NCBI RefSeq assembly: GCF_005889725.1
Contig: NZ_VCKX01000076.1
Location: 1 to 45,172 of the forward strand
Direction: 5' to 3'
Length of the DNA: 45,172 nucleotides
Origin: Nonomuraea zeae
GTDB lineage: Bacteria > Actinomycetota > Actinomycetes > Streptosporangiales > Streptosporangiaceae
The translations under genes and the position numbers were made by a program. This document shows, piece by piece, positions 1-7,435 of this stretch. Within the stretch, counting starts at the first letter, position 1, and each line of letters opens with the position of its first letter. The notes under the pieces are model-generated. The model had not been told where the DNA came from and did not search any database. It saw nothing but the letters and a program-made list of their open reading frames with translations.

Positions 1-9
1 TGTCTTAGG

Positions 10-43
10 GTCTCGTGGGCTCGGAGATGTATATAAGAGACAG
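10..43 (+). other. Nextera transposase adapter remnant (library artefact)
   Basis: The 34 bases match the Illumina Nextera read-2 adapter except for one base (A instead of G at 31). The last 19 bases (25-43) are the Tn5 mosaic end. Bases 1-9 are probably also non-genomic. This is a contig-end artefact, not biology, and it truncates the kinase gene that starts at 525 on the minus strand. Confidence 0.95.
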
Positions 44-525
44 ATGGTGGCGCGGGCGGCGGCGCGGCCGAGCCAGAAGGCGGAGCCCTCGTCCCCGAGC
101 TGCCACCCGAACCCATCGGCAGTCTCCACCGGCACATGGTCGATAATTTTTGCCGCGATGGCCCCCGTCCCCGAGATGAGCACCGTGCCCGACGGCGCGG
201 CCGTGCCGGCGGCGAAGGCCGTCACGATGTCGCCGACCACCCCCACGGGGACGGCTTCGGGCAGCAGGTCGCGGAAGACGCGCCCGGCCAGCCCGGCGCA
301 CAGCTCCGGACTGCCCGCCAGCCCCACGACCACCCCCGCGACCTGGTAGGACCCGGCCAGGGCCGCGGTGACGGCGGCCGACAGGTTGGCGGCCGCCTGC
401 TCCATCCCCAGCGCCCCCGGATTGGCGCCGCCCGCATGCCCGCGCCGCACCTCCGACCCCGCCGGCGTGAACAGCGCGGCGCGGGACGAGGTGCCCCCGG
501 CGTCGACGCCCAGAACCACGTACAT
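44..525 (-). CDS. N-acetylglucosamine kinase, BadF/BadG family (3' truncated, copy 1)
   Basis: This is the N-terminal ~160 residues of an ASKHA-fold sugar kinase of the BadF/BadG/BcrA/BcrD family, which phosphorylates GlcNAc or a related sugar at O6 in the cytoplasm. Visible motifs are the phosphate-1 loop (VLGVDAGGTSSR, residues 4-15), the phosphate-2 motif (LISGTGAIAAK) and LGDEGSAFWLGRAA. The rest is lost at the contig end. The ATG at 525 is preceded on the minus strand by TAATTT and 5 nt, so translation is probably leaderless. It is divergent from the RpiR gene at 586. A full-length paralogue lies at 8692-9786 in the same arrangement. The family is clear; the exact sugar is inferred from the neighbouring amino-sugar genes. 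Confidence 0.85.
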
Positions 526-585
526 GTCAAAAATTATTGCCCAAACGCCTTGACCGCACCACTGGTTGAGCATAATTTTCATCGC
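526..585 (+). promoter_or_regulatory. Divergent kinase/rpiR promoter, copy 1
   Basis: For rpiR there is a -35 TTGACC (550-555), a 17-nt spacer and a -10 TAATTT (573-578), then 7 nt to the GTG at 586. On the minus strand an identical TAATTT (531-536) lies 5 nt before the kinase ATG. The mirror-image TAATTT boxes account for the apparent inverted repeat AAAATTAT/ATAATTTT. The -35/-10 pair is the same in sequence class and spacing as that of the second rpiR copy (9803-9831). Confidence 0.7.
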
Positions 586-1455
586 GTGGAACTACTGAGC
601 CGCATCAGAGCCGAGCAGCACGACATGCCGGAGGCGTTGCGCAAGGTCGCCGACGCGATACTCGGCGGCCCGGCCGAGGCCGCCCGGCTGACGATCGTGG
701 ACCTGGCCGAGCGGAGCGGGACCTCCACCGCGACCATCACCCGCTTCTGCCGCGCGCTCGGCTTCGCCGGATACGCGGAGCTGCGCGTGGCCATCGCCAC
801 CGAGACCGGCCGGGTGGCCCAGCAGACCTGGCAGACCGACATCGGCCAGGAGATCCTGCCCGACGACAGCCTCGACCGCGTGCTGAGCGTCGTCTCCGGC
901 AACGACATCCGCCTGATCCAGGAGACCGGCGACCAGCTCGACCTGGCCGTGGTGGAGAAGGTGGCGCAGGCGGTGGCCAGGGCGGGCCGGGTGCTGCTGT
1001 TCGGGGTGTCGAGCAGCGCGGCCGTGGCCAGCGAGATGGAATACCGGCTGCAGCGCATGCGGGTGCCGACCTGGAGCAGGTCCGACGCCCACAGCGCGCT
1101 GACGGACGCGGCCCTGCTCGGGCAGGGCGACGTCGCGATCGGCATCTCGCACAGCGGCAGGACGCGCGAGGTCATCGAGGTGCTCGCCGAGGCGGGCAGC
1201 CACGGCGCGATCACCGTCGCCGTCACCTCGCAGCCGAAGTCGCCGCTCGCGGAGGTGGCCGAGCTGGTGCTGACCACGGCCAGCCGGGCGACGAGCTTCC
1301 GGTCCGAGGGGTTCGCGGCGATCCATTCGCAGCTGCTGGTGCTCGACGTCGTGTACGTGTCGGTCGCCCAGCGCACGTACGAGCGGACGAAACAAGCTTT
1401 CGACGTCACGGTTCGCGCCGTGGCCGGACATCGCCTACCCGAAGGGGACATATGA
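586..1455 (+). CDS. RpiR/MurR-family regulator (copy 1)
   Basis: A 289-residue transcription regulator with an N-terminal RpiR helix-turn-helix (about residues 1-80, including ERSGTSTATITRFCRALGF) and a C-terminal SIS sugar-phosphate sensor domain (about 115-265, with LFGVSSSAAVA and GISHSGRTREVIEVL). Family members sense phosphosugars. The adjacent kinase, SIS enzyme and Das-type transporter point to an amino-sugar phosphate. The GTG start is chosen because a canonical promoter ends 7 nt before it and because it gives the same length as the paralogue at 9866-10735. The reading frame stays open further upstream, but that part runs antisense through the kinase and is not protein-like. The stop overlaps the next start as ATGA. 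Confidence 0.88.
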   Translation: MELLSRIRAEQHDMPEALRKVADAILGGPAEAARLTIVDLAERSGTSTATITRFCRALGFAGYAELRVAIATETGRVAQQTWQTDIGQEILPDDSLDRVLSVVSGNDIRLIQETGDQLDLAVVEKVAQAVARAGRVLLFGVSSSAAVASEMEYRLQRMRVPTWSRSDAHSALTDAALLGQGDVAIGISHSGRTREVIEVLAEAGSHGAITVAVTSQPKSPLAEVAELVLTTASRATSFRSEGFAAIHSQLLVLDVVYVSVAQRTYERTKQAFDVTVRAVAGHRLPEGDI

Positions 1456-2210
1456 CAAAAGATCCAGCCGTGGAGCCGCAAGCGTTCGCCGACCACGTCG
1501 CCCACCTCGTCCGGGTGATCCCGGGCGATCCGGAGATCACGCGGGCCGCCGATCTCTTCACGAAGGCGCTGACCGGCGGCGGGATCATCCAGGCGTTCGG
1601 CTCCGGCCACTCGGAGGCCGTCGCGATGGAGATCGCCGGCCGCGCCGGCGGGCTCGTCCCCACCAACAGGCTCGCGCTCAGAGACATCGTCCGGTACGGC
1701 GACGCCCCCAGGTCCGAGCTCGACCGCTACGACCTCGAACGCGACCCGTCCGTCGCCCGCACCATCCTCGACCTGGCTCCGGTCCGGAAGGGCGACCTGT
1801 TCGTCATCATCTCCAACTCCGGCGTGAACGGTGTGGTCGTCGAGCTCGCCACGCTCGTCAAGGAGCGCGGTCATGACCTGATCGCGATCACCTCGTGCGC
1901 CCACAGCGATGCCGTCGCGTCCCGCCACCCCTCGGGCCGCAAGCTCGCCGACCTGGCCGACGTCGTCCTGGACAACCACGCACCTTACGGCGACGCCGTC
2001 CTGCCCCTGCCCGGTGGAGGCGCCACCGGGGCCGTCTCCACGATCACCTCCGCGCTGCTGGCCCAGCTCGTCGTGGCCCAGACGGTGCGGAACCTGCTCG
2101 AAGCCGGTGAAGTGCCGCCGGTCTACCTCTCGGCCAACGTCCCGGAGGGCGATGCGCACAACCTCCGGCTGGAGGCCCTGTACGCGGGCCGCATCCGTCG
2201 CGGCGCCTGA
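1452..2210 (+). CDS. SIS-domain sugar-phosphate protein, UPF0309/NagS-like (copy 1)
   Basis: A 252-residue single-domain SIS protein. The phosphosugar-binding loops are visible as AFGSGHSEAVAMEIAGRAGG and IISNSGVNGVVVELA. It belongs to the UPF0309 group that includes S. coelicolor SCO4393. As I recall, that protein was reported as NagS, a GlcNAc-6-phosphate dehydratase making a 6-phospho chromogen I; this should be verified before transfer. It is translationally coupled to the RpiR gene (4-nt overlap) with AAGGGGA upstream of its ATG. Its partner kinase would supply the hexosamine-6-phosphate. No NagA or NagB gene is present in the window. It is cytoplasmic. The catalytic function here is inference; the fold assignment is firm. 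Confidence 0.8.
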   Translation: MTKDPAVEPQAFADHVAHLVRVIPGDPEITRAADLFTKALTGGGIIQAFGSGHSEAVAMEIAGRAGGLVPTNRLALRDIVRYGDAPRSELDRYDLERDPSVARTILDLAPVRKGDLFVIISNSGVNGVVVELATLVKERGHDLIAITSCAHSDAVASRHPSGRKLADLADVVLDNHAPYGDAVLPLPGGGATGAVSTITSALLAQLVVAQTVRNLLEAGEVPPVYLSANVPEGDAHNLRLEALYAGRIRRGA

Positions 2211-2265
2211 CCGGGCCGCAAGACCCGCAAGCCGCCGTACGCCGCAACAACCCGCACAAACCAGC

Positions 2266-2340
2266 AAGCCGTACGCCATCGCACGCCGCACGCACCAGTA
2301 AGCCGTACGCCATCCCACGCCGCACGCACCAGTAAGCCGC
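2266..2340 (+). repeat. 34-bp tandem repeat, 2.2 copies
   Basis: Two adjacent 34-bp units (2266-2299 and 2300-2333) differ at one base, and a third breaks off after AAGCCGC. They lie in the 211-bp gap between the SIS gene and the GH16 gene. The unit contains GTACGCC and CACGCCGCACGCACC. No ORF or strong hairpin is evident. Confidence 0.8.
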
Positions 2341-2421
2341 ATATGACCCCGAGCCGGGCCCGACGGCTCTGTTCGGCATGCACGACATTCGGGGGCCGCA
2401 CAACCAAGGAGAACCCCTCCC

Positions 2422-3783
2422 ATGTCACGAAATTTCGGAAAAGTCCTGCTCTCCTTAACCATCCCCATCGTCCTGGCGGCCGTGGCCCTCGTGGCCACCC
2501 CCGCGAACGCCGCCCAAGCCGTCCGCCTCCAGTACCGCACCAGCTCACCCGGCGCCACCACCGCCCAGGCCGAGCCCTGGCTCCAGCTCTTCAACGACGG
2601 CACCACCACCATCCCGCTCAACCAGGTCAAGATCCGCTACTACCTGACCGGCACGGAGACCTACCGCTTCGCCTGCTCCTGGGCCGTGGTGAGCTGCTCG
2701 ACGGTGACGGGCCAGTTCGTCCGCCAATCGGGCTCAGGCCAGTACCTGGAGGTGGGCTTCACCTCCGGCAGCCTCGCCCCCGGCCAGACCACCAGCGACC
2801 TGCAGCTGCGCTTCTACCGCGCCGACTGGCAGACCTTCACCCAGAGCGACGACTACTCCTACGGCGCCCAGACCGCCTACGCGAACTGGGACAAGATCAC
2901 CGTGTACGTCAACGGCCAGCTCGCCTGGGGCAGGCCGACGGGCAGCGAGCCCACGCCGACCCCCACCGTCACCCCGACCGTCCCGCCGGGCTCGGCGGGC
3001 GTGCTGTTCGACGACTTCAGCTACTCGGGATCGAACGACCCGCTGCTGGCCCAGCGCGGCTGGACGGTCCGCTCCTCCTCGGGCGGCCCGGGAGTGCCCG
3101 GCGCGACCTGGTCGCCGTCGGCCGTCTCGTTCCCGGGCGGTCTGCTGACGCTCGACAGCTCCACGAACGGCACCGCCGCGGGCACCGTACAGACCGAGTT
3201 GTCCACCGCGAGCCGCAAGTTCCACGAGGGCACCTACGCCGCCCGCGTCCGCTTCAGCGACGCGCCGAGCAGCGGACCCGACGGCGAGCACGTGGTGCAG
3301 ACCTTCTTCACCATCACCCCGCTGCGCTACAACCTGGACCCCGACTACGGCGAGCTCGACTTCGAGTACCTGCCGAACGGCGGCTGGGGCGAGCCGGCCA
3401 ACATCCTGTACGCCACGAGCTGGGAGACCTACCAGGGCGACCCCTGGCAGGCCGTGAACACCCACACCGAGGAGCGCGTCAGCTTCGCCGGCTGGCACGA
3501 CCTCGTCATCCAGGTCTCCGGCGGCCGGATCAGGTACTACGTGGACGGCCGCCTGTTCGCCGACCACGGTGACATCTACTATCCCGAGACCCCGATGTGG
3601 ATCATGTTCAACCAGTGGTTCATCGATCTCCAGGGGGCCACGGGGACGCGTACGTACCGGCAGCAGGCCGACTACCTCTACTACAGCAAGAACGAGGTCG
3701 TCGCGCCCGCCGACGTGCTGGGCCGGGTCGCCTCCCTGCGCGCCGCCGGCACCTCCTTCAAGGACACCGTCCCGAACCCGTGA
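2422..3783 (+). CDS. Secreted glycoside hydrolase: CBM3 + GH16
   Basis: A 453-residue exported polysaccharidase. Residues 1-30 are a Sec signal peptide ending ANA|AQA. Residues ~32-172 form a family 3 carbohydrate-binding module (VRLQYRTSSPGATTAQAEPW at the start, IRYYLTG in the core). Residues ~175-191 are a Pro/Thr linker. Residues ~193-425 are a GH16 beta-jelly-roll catalytic domain with the signature E311-L-D-F-E315, the nucleophile and acid/base pair. GH16 enzymes cut beta-1,3- or mixed beta-1,3/1,4-glucans among others, and CBM3 binds cellulose and sometimes chitin. The substrate cannot be read from sequence. AAGGAG precedes the ATG. It is followed after 56 bp by the DasA-like binding protein, so products may feed that importer. 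Confidence 0.88.
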   Translation: MSRNFGKVLLSLTIPIVLAAVALVATPANAAQAVRLQYRTSSPGATTAQAEPWLQLFNDGTTTIPLNQVKIRYYLTGTETYRFACSWAVVSCSTVTGQFVRQSGSGQYLEVGFTSGSLAPGQTTSDLQLRFYRADWQTFTQSDDYSYGAQTAYANWDKITVYVNGQLAWGRPTGSEPTPTPTVTPTVPPGSAGVLFDDFSYSGSNDPLLAQRGWTVRSSSGGPGVPGATWSPSAVSFPGGLLTLDSSTNGTAAGTVQTELSTASRKFHEGTYAARVRFSDAPSSGPDGEHVVQTFFTITPLRYNLDPDYGELDFEYLPNGGWGEPANILYATSWETYQGDPWQAVNTHTEERVSFAGWHDLVIQVSGGRIRYYVDGRLFADHGDIYYPETPMWIMFNQWFIDLQGATGTRTYRQQADYLYYSKNEVVAPADVLGRVASLRAAGTSFKDTVPNP

Positions 3784-3839
3784 CCAAGCCCTGCGCCCGC
3801 CGCCGGCGGGCGCAGGCACCCCCCACCAGAAGGAACGCC

Positions 3840-5093
3840 ATGAAGAACCGCATCCTGGCCCTGGCGGCCGTGTTCGCGCTCGGCGCGTGCGGCACCGCCG
3901 AGGAGCCCAAGGCGGCGGCGCCCGGCGCCCCCGCCAAGCTGACCGTCTGGATCATGGACGGCAGCGTCACGCAGGACCTGCTGAAGAAGTTCGAGACCGA
4001 GTACGAGGCCGCGCACAAGGGCGTCGACCTCGACATCCAGATCCAGGCGTGGGACGGCATCGGCGAGCGCGTCACCGCCGCCCTGGCCAGCACCGACGCC
4101 CCCGACGTGATCGAGGTGGGCAACACGCAGGTCGCCCAGTACTCGGCCAGCGGCGGCGTCACGGATCTGACGTCCAAGATCGCCGACCTCAAGGGCGAGG
4201 ACTGGCTGCCCGGCCTGGCCCAGCCCGGGAACATCGACGGCAAGCAGTACGGAATCCCCTGGTACGCCGCCAACCGCGTGGTCGTCTACAACAAGGACCT
4301 GTTCGCCAAGGCCGGCATCAAGGAGCCGCCGAAGACGCGCGACGAATGGCTAAATATCACGACAAAGCTCAATAAGGGTGGCAACCAGGGCATCTATCTG
4401 ACCGGCCAGACCTGGTACGCCCTCGCCGGCTTCGTCTGGGACGAGGGCGGCGACCTGGCCGTCCAGCAGGGCGGCAAGTGGGCAGGCGCGCTCGACACGC
4501 CGCAGGCCCTGGCCGGCATGGACTTCTACCGGCGCCTCCAGGCCCTCGGCAAGGGTCCCAAGGACGCCGACGAGGCGAACCCGCCGCAGCACGAGGTGTT
4601 CGCGCAGGGCAAGGCCGCCCAGATCATCGCCGTCCCCGGCATCGCCGCCCGGGTTCTGGAGGTGGACGCCAAGCTGAAGGACAAGATGGGCTTCTTCCCC
4701 ATCCCGGGCAAGACGGCCGACAAGCCGGGCACGGTCTTCACCGGTGGCTCCGACCTGATCATCCCGGTCGCCGCCAAGCGCCAGGAGGAGGCGTACGAGC
4801 TGGTCAAGGCGCTGACCGGCGAGCAGTTCCAGACCGAGCTGGCCAAGGCGATGAGCTTCGTCCCGAACCGTACGTCGCTGGCCGGCGTGCTCTCCGGAGA
4901 CGAGGGCACCGCCGCCATGGCGACGGCCGCCGCCAACGGCAGGGCCACCCCGAACACCCCCAACTGGGCCGCCGTCGAGGCCACCTCCGTGATCAAGCAG
5001 TACATGACCGCCGTGCTCACCGGCGGGGATCCGGCGGCGGAGGCGAAGAAGGTCTCCGAGTCGATCACCACGACCCTGAACAGCGGATCCTGA
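3840..5093 (+). CDS. dasA: DasA-like sugar-binding lipoprotein
   Basis: A 417-residue extracytoplasmic solute-binding protein (SBP family 1) anchored by a lipobox (ALGAC, Cys17). Segments close to Streptomyces DasA, the chitobiose receptor, are LTVWIMDGS, EVGNTQ, NRVVVYNKDLFAKAGIK, PPKTRDEW and the stretch around GQTWYALAGFVWDEGG. AGAAGGAA precedes the ATG. The stop overlaps the next gene as TGATG, so the three transporter genes form an operon. No ATP-binding subunit is encoded nearby, and actinobacterial Das systems borrow MsiK. Binding to chitobiose is inferred from similarity and context; another beta-linked disaccharide, such as a product of the upstream GH16, is possible. Confidence 0.8.
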   Translation: MKNRILALAAVFALGACGTAEEPKAAAPGAPAKLTVWIMDGSVTQDLLKKFETEYEAAHKGVDLDIQIQAWDGIGERVTAALASTDAPDVIEVGNTQVAQYSASGGVTDLTSKIADLKGEDWLPGLAQPGNIDGKQYGIPWYAANRVVVYNKDLFAKAGIKEPPKTRDEWLNITTKLNKGGNQGIYLTGQTWYALAGFVWDEGGDLAVQQGGKWAGALDTPQALAGMDFYRRLQALGKGPKDADEANPPQHEVFAQGKAAQIIAVPGIAARVLEVDAKLKDKMGFFPIPGKTADKPGTVFTGGSDLIIPVAAKRQEEAYELVKALTGEQFQTELAKAMSFVPNRTSLAGVLSGDEGTAAMATAAANGRATPNTPNWAAVEATSVIKQYMTAVLTGGDPAAEAKKVSESITTTLNSGS

Positions 5094-5977
5094 TGTGGCG
5101 TAGGACCCACTCCTTCTGGCCCTACCTGCTCATCGCGCCCACGGTGGCAGGCGGGGCCTTCCTCCTGCTCTATCCGCTGCTCAAGGCGGCGGTGATCTCG
5201 TTGCAGCACTTCCGCATGGGCGAGCTGATCAGGGGCGGCGCGACCCTGGTCGGCCTGGAGAACTACGCCGAGCTCCTGTCCGACGCGGAGTTCTGGCAGG
5301 TGCTGCTGCGCACGCTCGTGTGGACCGCGATCAACGTGGTGCTCATCGTGGTCCTCTCGACGGGCGTGGCGCTGATGCTGCTCCGCCTGCGCCGCGGCCT
5401 GCGCCTGGCCCTGATGAGCGCCCTGGCGCTGGCCTGGGCCACGCCGATCATCGCGGCGACCACGGTGTTCCAGTGGCTGTTCCAGTCGGAGCTGGGCGTG
5501 GTCAACTGGCTGCTGGTCACGCTCGGCCTCGACTCCTTCCAGGGCTACACCTGGTTCGCGAACGGCACGGCCACGTTCGCCGTCCTGGTGATCCTGGTGG
5601 TGTGGCAGTCGGTCCCGTTCGCCGCGCTCACCCTGTACGCGGGCCTGACCACGATCCCGGCCGAGCTGTACGAGTCGGCCAGGATCGACGGGGGCACCGG
5701 CCCGCAGGTGTTCTGGAAGGTGACCGTGCCGATGCTCCGGCAACTGTTCGCCCTGGTCGCCTCGCTGGAGGTGATCTGGGTGGCCAAGTGCTTCCCGCAG
5801 ATCTGGGTGCTCAGCCAGGGCGGCCCCGACGGGGCCACGACCACCCTGCCGGTGTACGCGTTCAAGATCGCCCGTGTCCTGCACCGCTACGACCTGGGCT
5901 CGGCGGTGGCCATGCTCACGGTCGTCATCCTCGCCGTCGCCCTGGTCAGCAACCTGCGCCGAATGGTCCGCCAATGA
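5093..5977 (+). CDS. dasB: Sugar ABC transporter permease, DasB/MalF-like
   Basis: A 294-residue inner-membrane permease of the MalF/UgpA family with about six hydrophobic segments. The EAA loop that docks the ATPase is visible in ELYESARIDGGTGPQVFWKV. The start ATG overlaps the dasA stop (TGATG), and the stop overlaps the next start (ATGA), giving tight translational coupling. It pairs with the permease at 5974-6864 to form the channel for the DasA-like receptor. The assignment to Das rather than another MalF-type system rests on the receptor. Confidence 0.78.
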   Translation: MWRRTHSFWPYLLIAPTVAGGAFLLLYPLLKAAVISLQHFRMGELIRGGATLVGLENYAELLSDAEFWQVLLRTLVWTAINVVLIVVLSTGVALMLLRLRRGLRLALMSALALAWATPIIAATTVFQWLFQSELGVVNWLLVTLGLDSFQGYTWFANGTATFAVLVILVVWQSVPFAALTLYAGLTTIPAELYESARIDGGTGPQVFWKVTVPMLRQLFALVASLEVIWVAKCFPQIWVLSQGGPDGATTTLPVYAFKIARVLHRYDLGSAVAMLTVVILAVALVSNLRRMVRQ

Positions 5978-6864
5978 CGCTCCCGAAGCCCCGCCGCGCG
6001 CTCCCGACGCCGCGCCGCTCGCTGCCGAAGTCGCGCCGACCCCTCATGAGGCGGCTCGCGCTCAACGCCGCGGCGATCGCCGTACTGGTGGTCATGATCT
6101 TCCCGGTCTACTGGATGTTCCTGACCGCGTTCAAGCCGACCAGGGACATCCAGGCGGCCACGCCGACGTTCTGGCCCGCCCATCCGACGATCGAGCACTT
6201 CGTCACCGCGATCAACGCGCCCGGTTTCTGGACCTACTGGCGCAACAGCCTTCTGGTGACCGTGGCAGCGGTGGCGTTCGCGCTGGTGGTGTCGCTGCTG
6301 GCGGCGTTCGCGGTGGCCAGGATGCGCTGGCGGGGGAAGTCCGCGTTCGTGGTGGCGGTGTTCGCGGCGCAGATGGCGCCGTGGGAGGCGCTGCTGGTGC
6401 CGGTGTTCATCATCGCCAGGGACAACGAGCTGCTGGACTCGCTGGCCATGCTGACCGGCGTCTACTTCATGATCACGCTGCCGTTCACGCTCGTGACGCT
6501 GCGCGGGTTCCTGGCCGCCATCCCCCTGGAGCTGGAGGAGGCGGCGCAGGTGGACGGCTGCAGCCGGATCGTGGCCTTCCGGCGGGTGGTCTTCCCGCTG
6601 CTGGCGCCCGGCCTGATGGCGACCTCGCTGTTCGGCTTCATCACCGCGTGGAACGAGTTCGCGTTCGTGAACGTGCTCATCATCAAGGACCAGGGCAAAC
6701 GGACGCTGCCGGTGTGGCTGTCGTCCTTCCGCGACGTCTTCGGCACGGACTGGGGGGCCACGATGGCGGCGGCCAGCCTGTTCGCGCTGCCCGCGCTGCT
6801 GCTGTTCCTGTTCCTGCAACGCCGCGTGGGCACGGGGATGACGGCGGGGGCGGTGAAGGGCTAG
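5974..6864 (+). CDS. dasC: Sugar ABC transporter permease, DasC/MalG-like, with Pro/Arg-repeat N-terminus
   Basis: A 296-residue MalG-type permease with an EAA loop (LELEEAAQVDGCSRIVAFRR) and about six membrane segments from residue ~27. The first ~25 residues are unusual: three heptad-like repeats LPKPRRA, LPTPRRS, LPKSRRP precede LMRRLALNAAA, encoded by a degenerate 21-bp repeat (5980-6042). A shorter form from the internal ATG at 6046 would have a normal permease N-terminus. I chose 5974 because its ATGA overlap with dasB matches the operon pattern. Its stop codon shares the bases CTAG (6861-6864) with the stop of the convergent GntR gene. Confidence 0.78.
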   Translation: MTLPKPRRALPTPRRSLPKSRRPLMRRLALNAAAIAVLVVMIFPVYWMFLTAFKPTRDIQAATPTFWPAHPTIEHFVTAINAPGFWTYWRNSLLVTVAAVAFALVVSLLAAFAVARMRWRGKSAFVVAVFAAQMAPWEALLVPVFIIARDNELLDSLAMLTGVYFMITLPFTLVTLRGFLAAIPLELEEAAQVDGCSRIVAFRRVVFPLLAPGLMATSLFGFITAWNEFAFVNVLIIKDQGKRTLPVWLSSFRDVFGTDWGATMAAASLFALPALLLFLFLQRRVGTGMTAGAVKG

Positions 6865-7394
6865 CCGGCGAGGGGCGGCGGGCCGCCCGCTGCCGTCATG
6901 GCCTCGCCCGTGCCGGTCTCCCCGGGCCAGTCCGCCGGATCGGACACGAAGGTGCCGCGGTGCGGCACCGAGTAGACCCATCGCTGCTCCCGCAGGAGCG
7001 CGACGGCCTGCCGGGCGGTGACCTTGGCGACGCCGAAGTGCCGCATCAACGCCTTCTCGCTGGGTATCGCCCGGTTCGGCCGGAGCTCGCCGCGTCTGAT
7101 CCGGGCGGCGACCTCCGCGGCGATGATCGTGTAGATCGCCTTCGGCGGCTTCGCGCGTGGCACGCCGAGCGGCCCGACGAAGGTGCCCTCGCCCTGGACG
7201 GTATGGACGAGCCGGCGCCGGCGAAGCTCGCGGGCCACGTTGCGCGCGGTGGTCCGGGCGATGCCGAACTCCTCCTCCATGGCCGCCTCGCTCGGCACGG
7301 CGTCGCCGACCCGGAGCTGCCCGCCGGAGATCCGCTCGTGGATCAGCTCGGCGACTTGTACGTAGAGCGGGACGGGGCCGTCACGGTCGAGCAT
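6861..7394 (-). CDS. Double winged-helix GntR-type regulator A
   Basis: A 177-residue protein made of two GntR-type winged helix-turn-helix domains: residues ~8-74 (VPSEAAMEEEFGIARTTARN, HTVQGEGTFVG) and ~84-151 (IPSEKALMRHFGVAKVTARQ, YSVPHRGTFVS). There is no FCD, UTRA or aminotransferase effector domain; after the second wing only ~26 Gly/Pro/Ala-rich residues remain. The ATG at 7394 is chosen because TACGAT lies 6 nt upstream (leaderless) and it aligns with the start of paralogue B. It is convergent with the DasC-like permease, sharing CTAG as both stops. It probably binds two half-sites per monomer; the target and signal are unknown. Confidence 0.78.
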   Translation of the reverse strand: MLDRDGPVPLYVQVAELIHERISGGQLRVGDAVPSEAAMEEEFGIARTTARNVARELRRRRLVHTVQGEGTFVGPLGVPRAKPPKAIYTIIAAEVAARIRRGELRPNRAIPSEKALMRHFGVAKVTARQAVALLREQRWVYSVPHRGTFVSDPADWPGETGTGEAMTAAGGPPPLAG

Positions 7395-7400
7395 GCTCAA

Positions 7401-7424
7401 ATCGTAGACGTTTGGATACAAGCA
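7401..7424 (-). promoter_or_regulatory. Promoter of double-wHTH gene A
   Basis: On the minus strand a -10 TACGAT (7401-7406) lies 6 nt before the ATG. The octamer TACAAGCA (plus strand, 7417-7424) sits just upstream, and the same octamer occurs at 7981-7988 before paralogue B and the small divergent gene. The shared octamer is a candidate operator. Confidence 0.5.
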
Positions 7425-7435
7425 AGTAGGCAGAG

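Noticed and set aside
556..572. DasR (dre-type) site around ACTGGTTGAG
   Set aside because: Only a weak half match to the dre palindrome and no second half; no DasR-like gene is in the island.
530..579. Inverted repeat AAAATTAT / ATAATTTT as an RpiR operator
   Set aside because: Both arms are better explained as mirror-image -10 boxes (TAATTT) at 5 and 7 nt from the two starts.
2266..2340. CRISPR-like array
   Set aside because: The units are directly adjacent with no spacers, and only two full copies exist.
579..2630. 683-codon minus-strand open frame across rpiR and the SIS gene
   Set aside because: A shadow of high-GC coding on the plus strand; no domain, wrong codon-position GC. Similar long antisense frames at 4526-5974, 16451-18439 and 36381-37967 are rejected for the same reason.
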